Source: Collodictyon triciliatum (taxonomy: Eukaryota; CRuMs). From it: a stretch of DNA of 20,735 nt. Both the position numbers and the translations under genes were made by a program. Within the stretch, counting starts at the first letter, position 1, and each line of letters begins with the position of its first letter. Below, one piece after another: positions 19,725 through 20,735 of this stretch. Location: contig JBHJMP010000009.1 in assembly GCA_043381765.1 (NCBI GenBank), positions 1 through 20,735 of the forward strand. Reading direction: 5' to 3'. The notes under the pieces were generated by a model that was not told the origin of the DNA, did not search any database, and was given only the letters and a program-made list of their open reading frames with translations.

Positions 19725-20184
19725 GGCTGGCTTTTCCTTTGGCTTTTCCTTTGGCTTTTCCTTTGGCTTTTCCTTTGGCTTTGGGCGGAGAAGAGATCAA
19801 TTGGGAATCATGGATGGTTGCTATGCGTGTATTGATTTGGGTCCTTCCTTGCGGATAGAGTCAGGTGGGTGTCTTGTTCTTGGCCTTCCAGCTCCCTTGG
19901 CTGGCAGCTTTGGTTTGATTCTTTTTGCACTCGTTTTTGTTTTTCCTGCTTTTTTTTTCTGTTTGGACGAGATCCATCAAGATCGGTTTGCTAAAAAAGA
20001 AATGTCCACATATAGACTCCGTTGAAGTCGCATGTGGAAAATACTTTTTTGTTGTTGAGGATCCCATTTGAATCCGATGATGGATCAGAAGCGAGAGGCT
20101 GGAAGGAGCACAGAAGAGACGTGCTGTGGGTCGTAGTTGTGTAGTAACCTGGCTCTGAGTAGACCTCTGTGCAAGCAAGAAAGG
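19725..20184. promoter_or_regulatory. shared divergent upstream region of two putative ciliary genes
   Basis: The 460 bp separate two start codons pointing away from each other, so they should hold both promoters and 5' UTRs. Next to the minus-strand ATG is the 12-bp tandem repeat. The rest is a T-rich stretch (about 19920-19960) and moderately GC-rich DNA. I see no TATA box at a convincing place. GGTTGCTATGCG at about 19816 is only a loose partial match to an RFX X-box, and I do not rely on it. Confidence 0.5.
19729..19784. repeat. 12-bp tandem repeat TTTGGCTTTTCC
   Basis: Four and a half near-identical copies of TTTGGCTTTTCC occur immediately upstream of the minus-strand ATG at 19724, that is in its 5' UTR or core promoter. 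In that gene's sense the unit is GGAAAAGCCAAA. A plus-strand frame across it reads Gly-Phe-Ser-Phe repeats, which I take as incidental. Confidence 0.85.
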
Positions 20185-20523
20185 ATGTCACAAATCCTTG
20201 CGTCGTGGCTTTCCTCGATCCTTGGTCCGCGTGCAAAGATCGAGGCCACCAAGCTGGAGTCCCTCTTTAGCAACGGGTATCTGCTGGGCGACCTGCTTGT
20301 GCGCCTGGGCGTGCCGTTGGACTTTGACCAGTTTGTGAATCAAAGCAGCCCGGAGGTCAAAGTCGCAAACTTTTCGTTGCTTGTTCCTGCATTGACGCAG
20401 GCGCTACAGATTCCGTTCTCGAACCGACTGGCAAACGAAATCCTCACGGAGCAGCGCGGTGCTGTGGAGCATCTGTTGCTGCAGATCAAGGAGCGGTTCG
20501 ACTTGAAGGCAAAAGGTTACTGA
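20185..20523 (+). CDS. SPEF2/CPC1-like N-terminal calponin-homology-like domain, probably first exon (partial)
   Basis: From ATG 20185 the frame reads MSQILASWLSSILG, then SLFSNGYLLGDLLVRLGVPL, KVANFSLLVPALTQALQIPF and NEILTEQRGAVEHLLLQIKE, 112 residues in all. This follows the SPEF2 N-terminus closely: MSEILCQWL, FSSGYLLGEVLHKF, KLNNFSRLEPTLNLLGVQF, GIITEKPGVATKLLYQL. SPEF2/CPC1 is a central-apparatus (C1b projection) protein of motile cilia, far longer than this. The frame meets TGA at 20521-20523, but AAAAG/GTTACTG at 20516 could be a donor (phase 1), and the following TTTTC repeat looks like other introns here. I therefore infer that the gene continues past the window. A short stand-alone CH-domain protein remains possible. 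Confidence 0.82.
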   Translation: MSQILASWLSSILGPRAKIEATKLESLFSNGYLLGDLLVRLGVPLDFDQFVNQSSPEVKVANFSLLVPALTQALQIPFSNRLANEILTEQRGAVEHLLLQIKERFDLKAKGY

Positions 20524-20548
20524 TTTGGCCCTTCGAGATCTCTTGCTT

Positions 20549-20735
20549 TTTCATTTTTCTTTTCTTTTCTTTTCTTTCCTTTTTTTTCTTTTTTCTTTTT
20601 TCTTTTTCTTTTCTTTTTCTTTTTCTTTTCTTTTTTCTTTTCTTTTTTCTTTTCTTTTTTCTTTTCTTTTTTCTTTTCTTTTTTCTTTTCTTTTTTTCTT
20701 TTCTTTTTTTCTTTTTTTTTTTCTTTTCTTTTTTC
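20549..20735 (+). repeat. TTTTC microsatellite running off the window
   Basis: TTTTC/TTTTTTC units continue to the last base. The tract is pyrimidine-rich in the sense of the upstream SPEF2-like exon, which fits its being the start of that gene's first intron. Confidence 0.9.

Noticed and set aside
19810-19830. GGTTGCTATGCG as an RFX X-box
   Set aside because: Only one half-site fits and the second half is absent, so it is not reported as a binding site.
19501-20025. Plus-strand 174-residue frame with GFSFGFSFGF and hydrophobic stretches
   Set aside because: It has no ATG at its start, overlaps the antisense exon of the three-exon gene, and owes its repeats to the 12-bp tandem repeat.

Overview
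This is eukaryotic nuclear DNA, most likely from an intron-rich unicellular eukaryote with flagella or flagellate ancestry. The evidence is spliced genes with GT-AG introns, UAA/UAG/UGA all used as stops, abundant microsatellites, and at least one recognisable ciliary gene. I cannot name the species. I see no rRNA, tRNA, CRISPR array, transposase or prokaryotic operon.

Layout. (1) 1-341 is A-rich low-complexity DNA, followed by a candidate exon (342-436). (2) 585-2043, plus strand: a six-exon gene for an ARM/HEAT-like helical-repeat protein. (3) 2281-17190, minus strand: the dominant feature, one gene of about 58 small exons. I assembled it by hand from the splice sites. The exon lengths sum to 5874 nt, an exact multiple of three, giving about 1957 residues. 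It is a DOCK-family Rho/Rac/Cdc42 guanine-nucleotide exchange factor of the zizimin/DOCK-C/D type, with the N-terminal DOCK region, DHR-1 (C2-like), a long helical centre and a complete DHR-2 catalytic domain. (4) 17820-18311, plus strand: a small charged coiled-coil protein with a Thr-Ala-Thr tract, function unknown. (5) 18651-19724, minus strand: a three-exon gene resembling ciliary microtubule inner proteins. (6) 20185 to the window edge, plus strand: the calponin-homology exon of a SPEF2/CPC1-like ciliary central-apparatus protein, head-to-head with gene 5.

Genes 5 and 6 are probably ciliary and share a 460-bp divergent upstream region containing a 12-bp tandem repeat. The DOCK gene is a signalling gene and has no evident functional tie to them beyond proximity.

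Simple repeats are the second theme. Many introns carry their own microsatellite, mostly pyrimidine-rich in the sense strand of the host gene and several directly abutting the 5' splice site. Most long reading frames of Lys/Glu/Arg or Phe/Leu/Ser are translations of these repeats and are not genes. A run of exactly 100 N in a GTGA repeat is an assembly gap inside the last DOCK intron.

The exon models come from reading frame, splice-site phase and remembered family resemblance. No alignment or transcript data were available.
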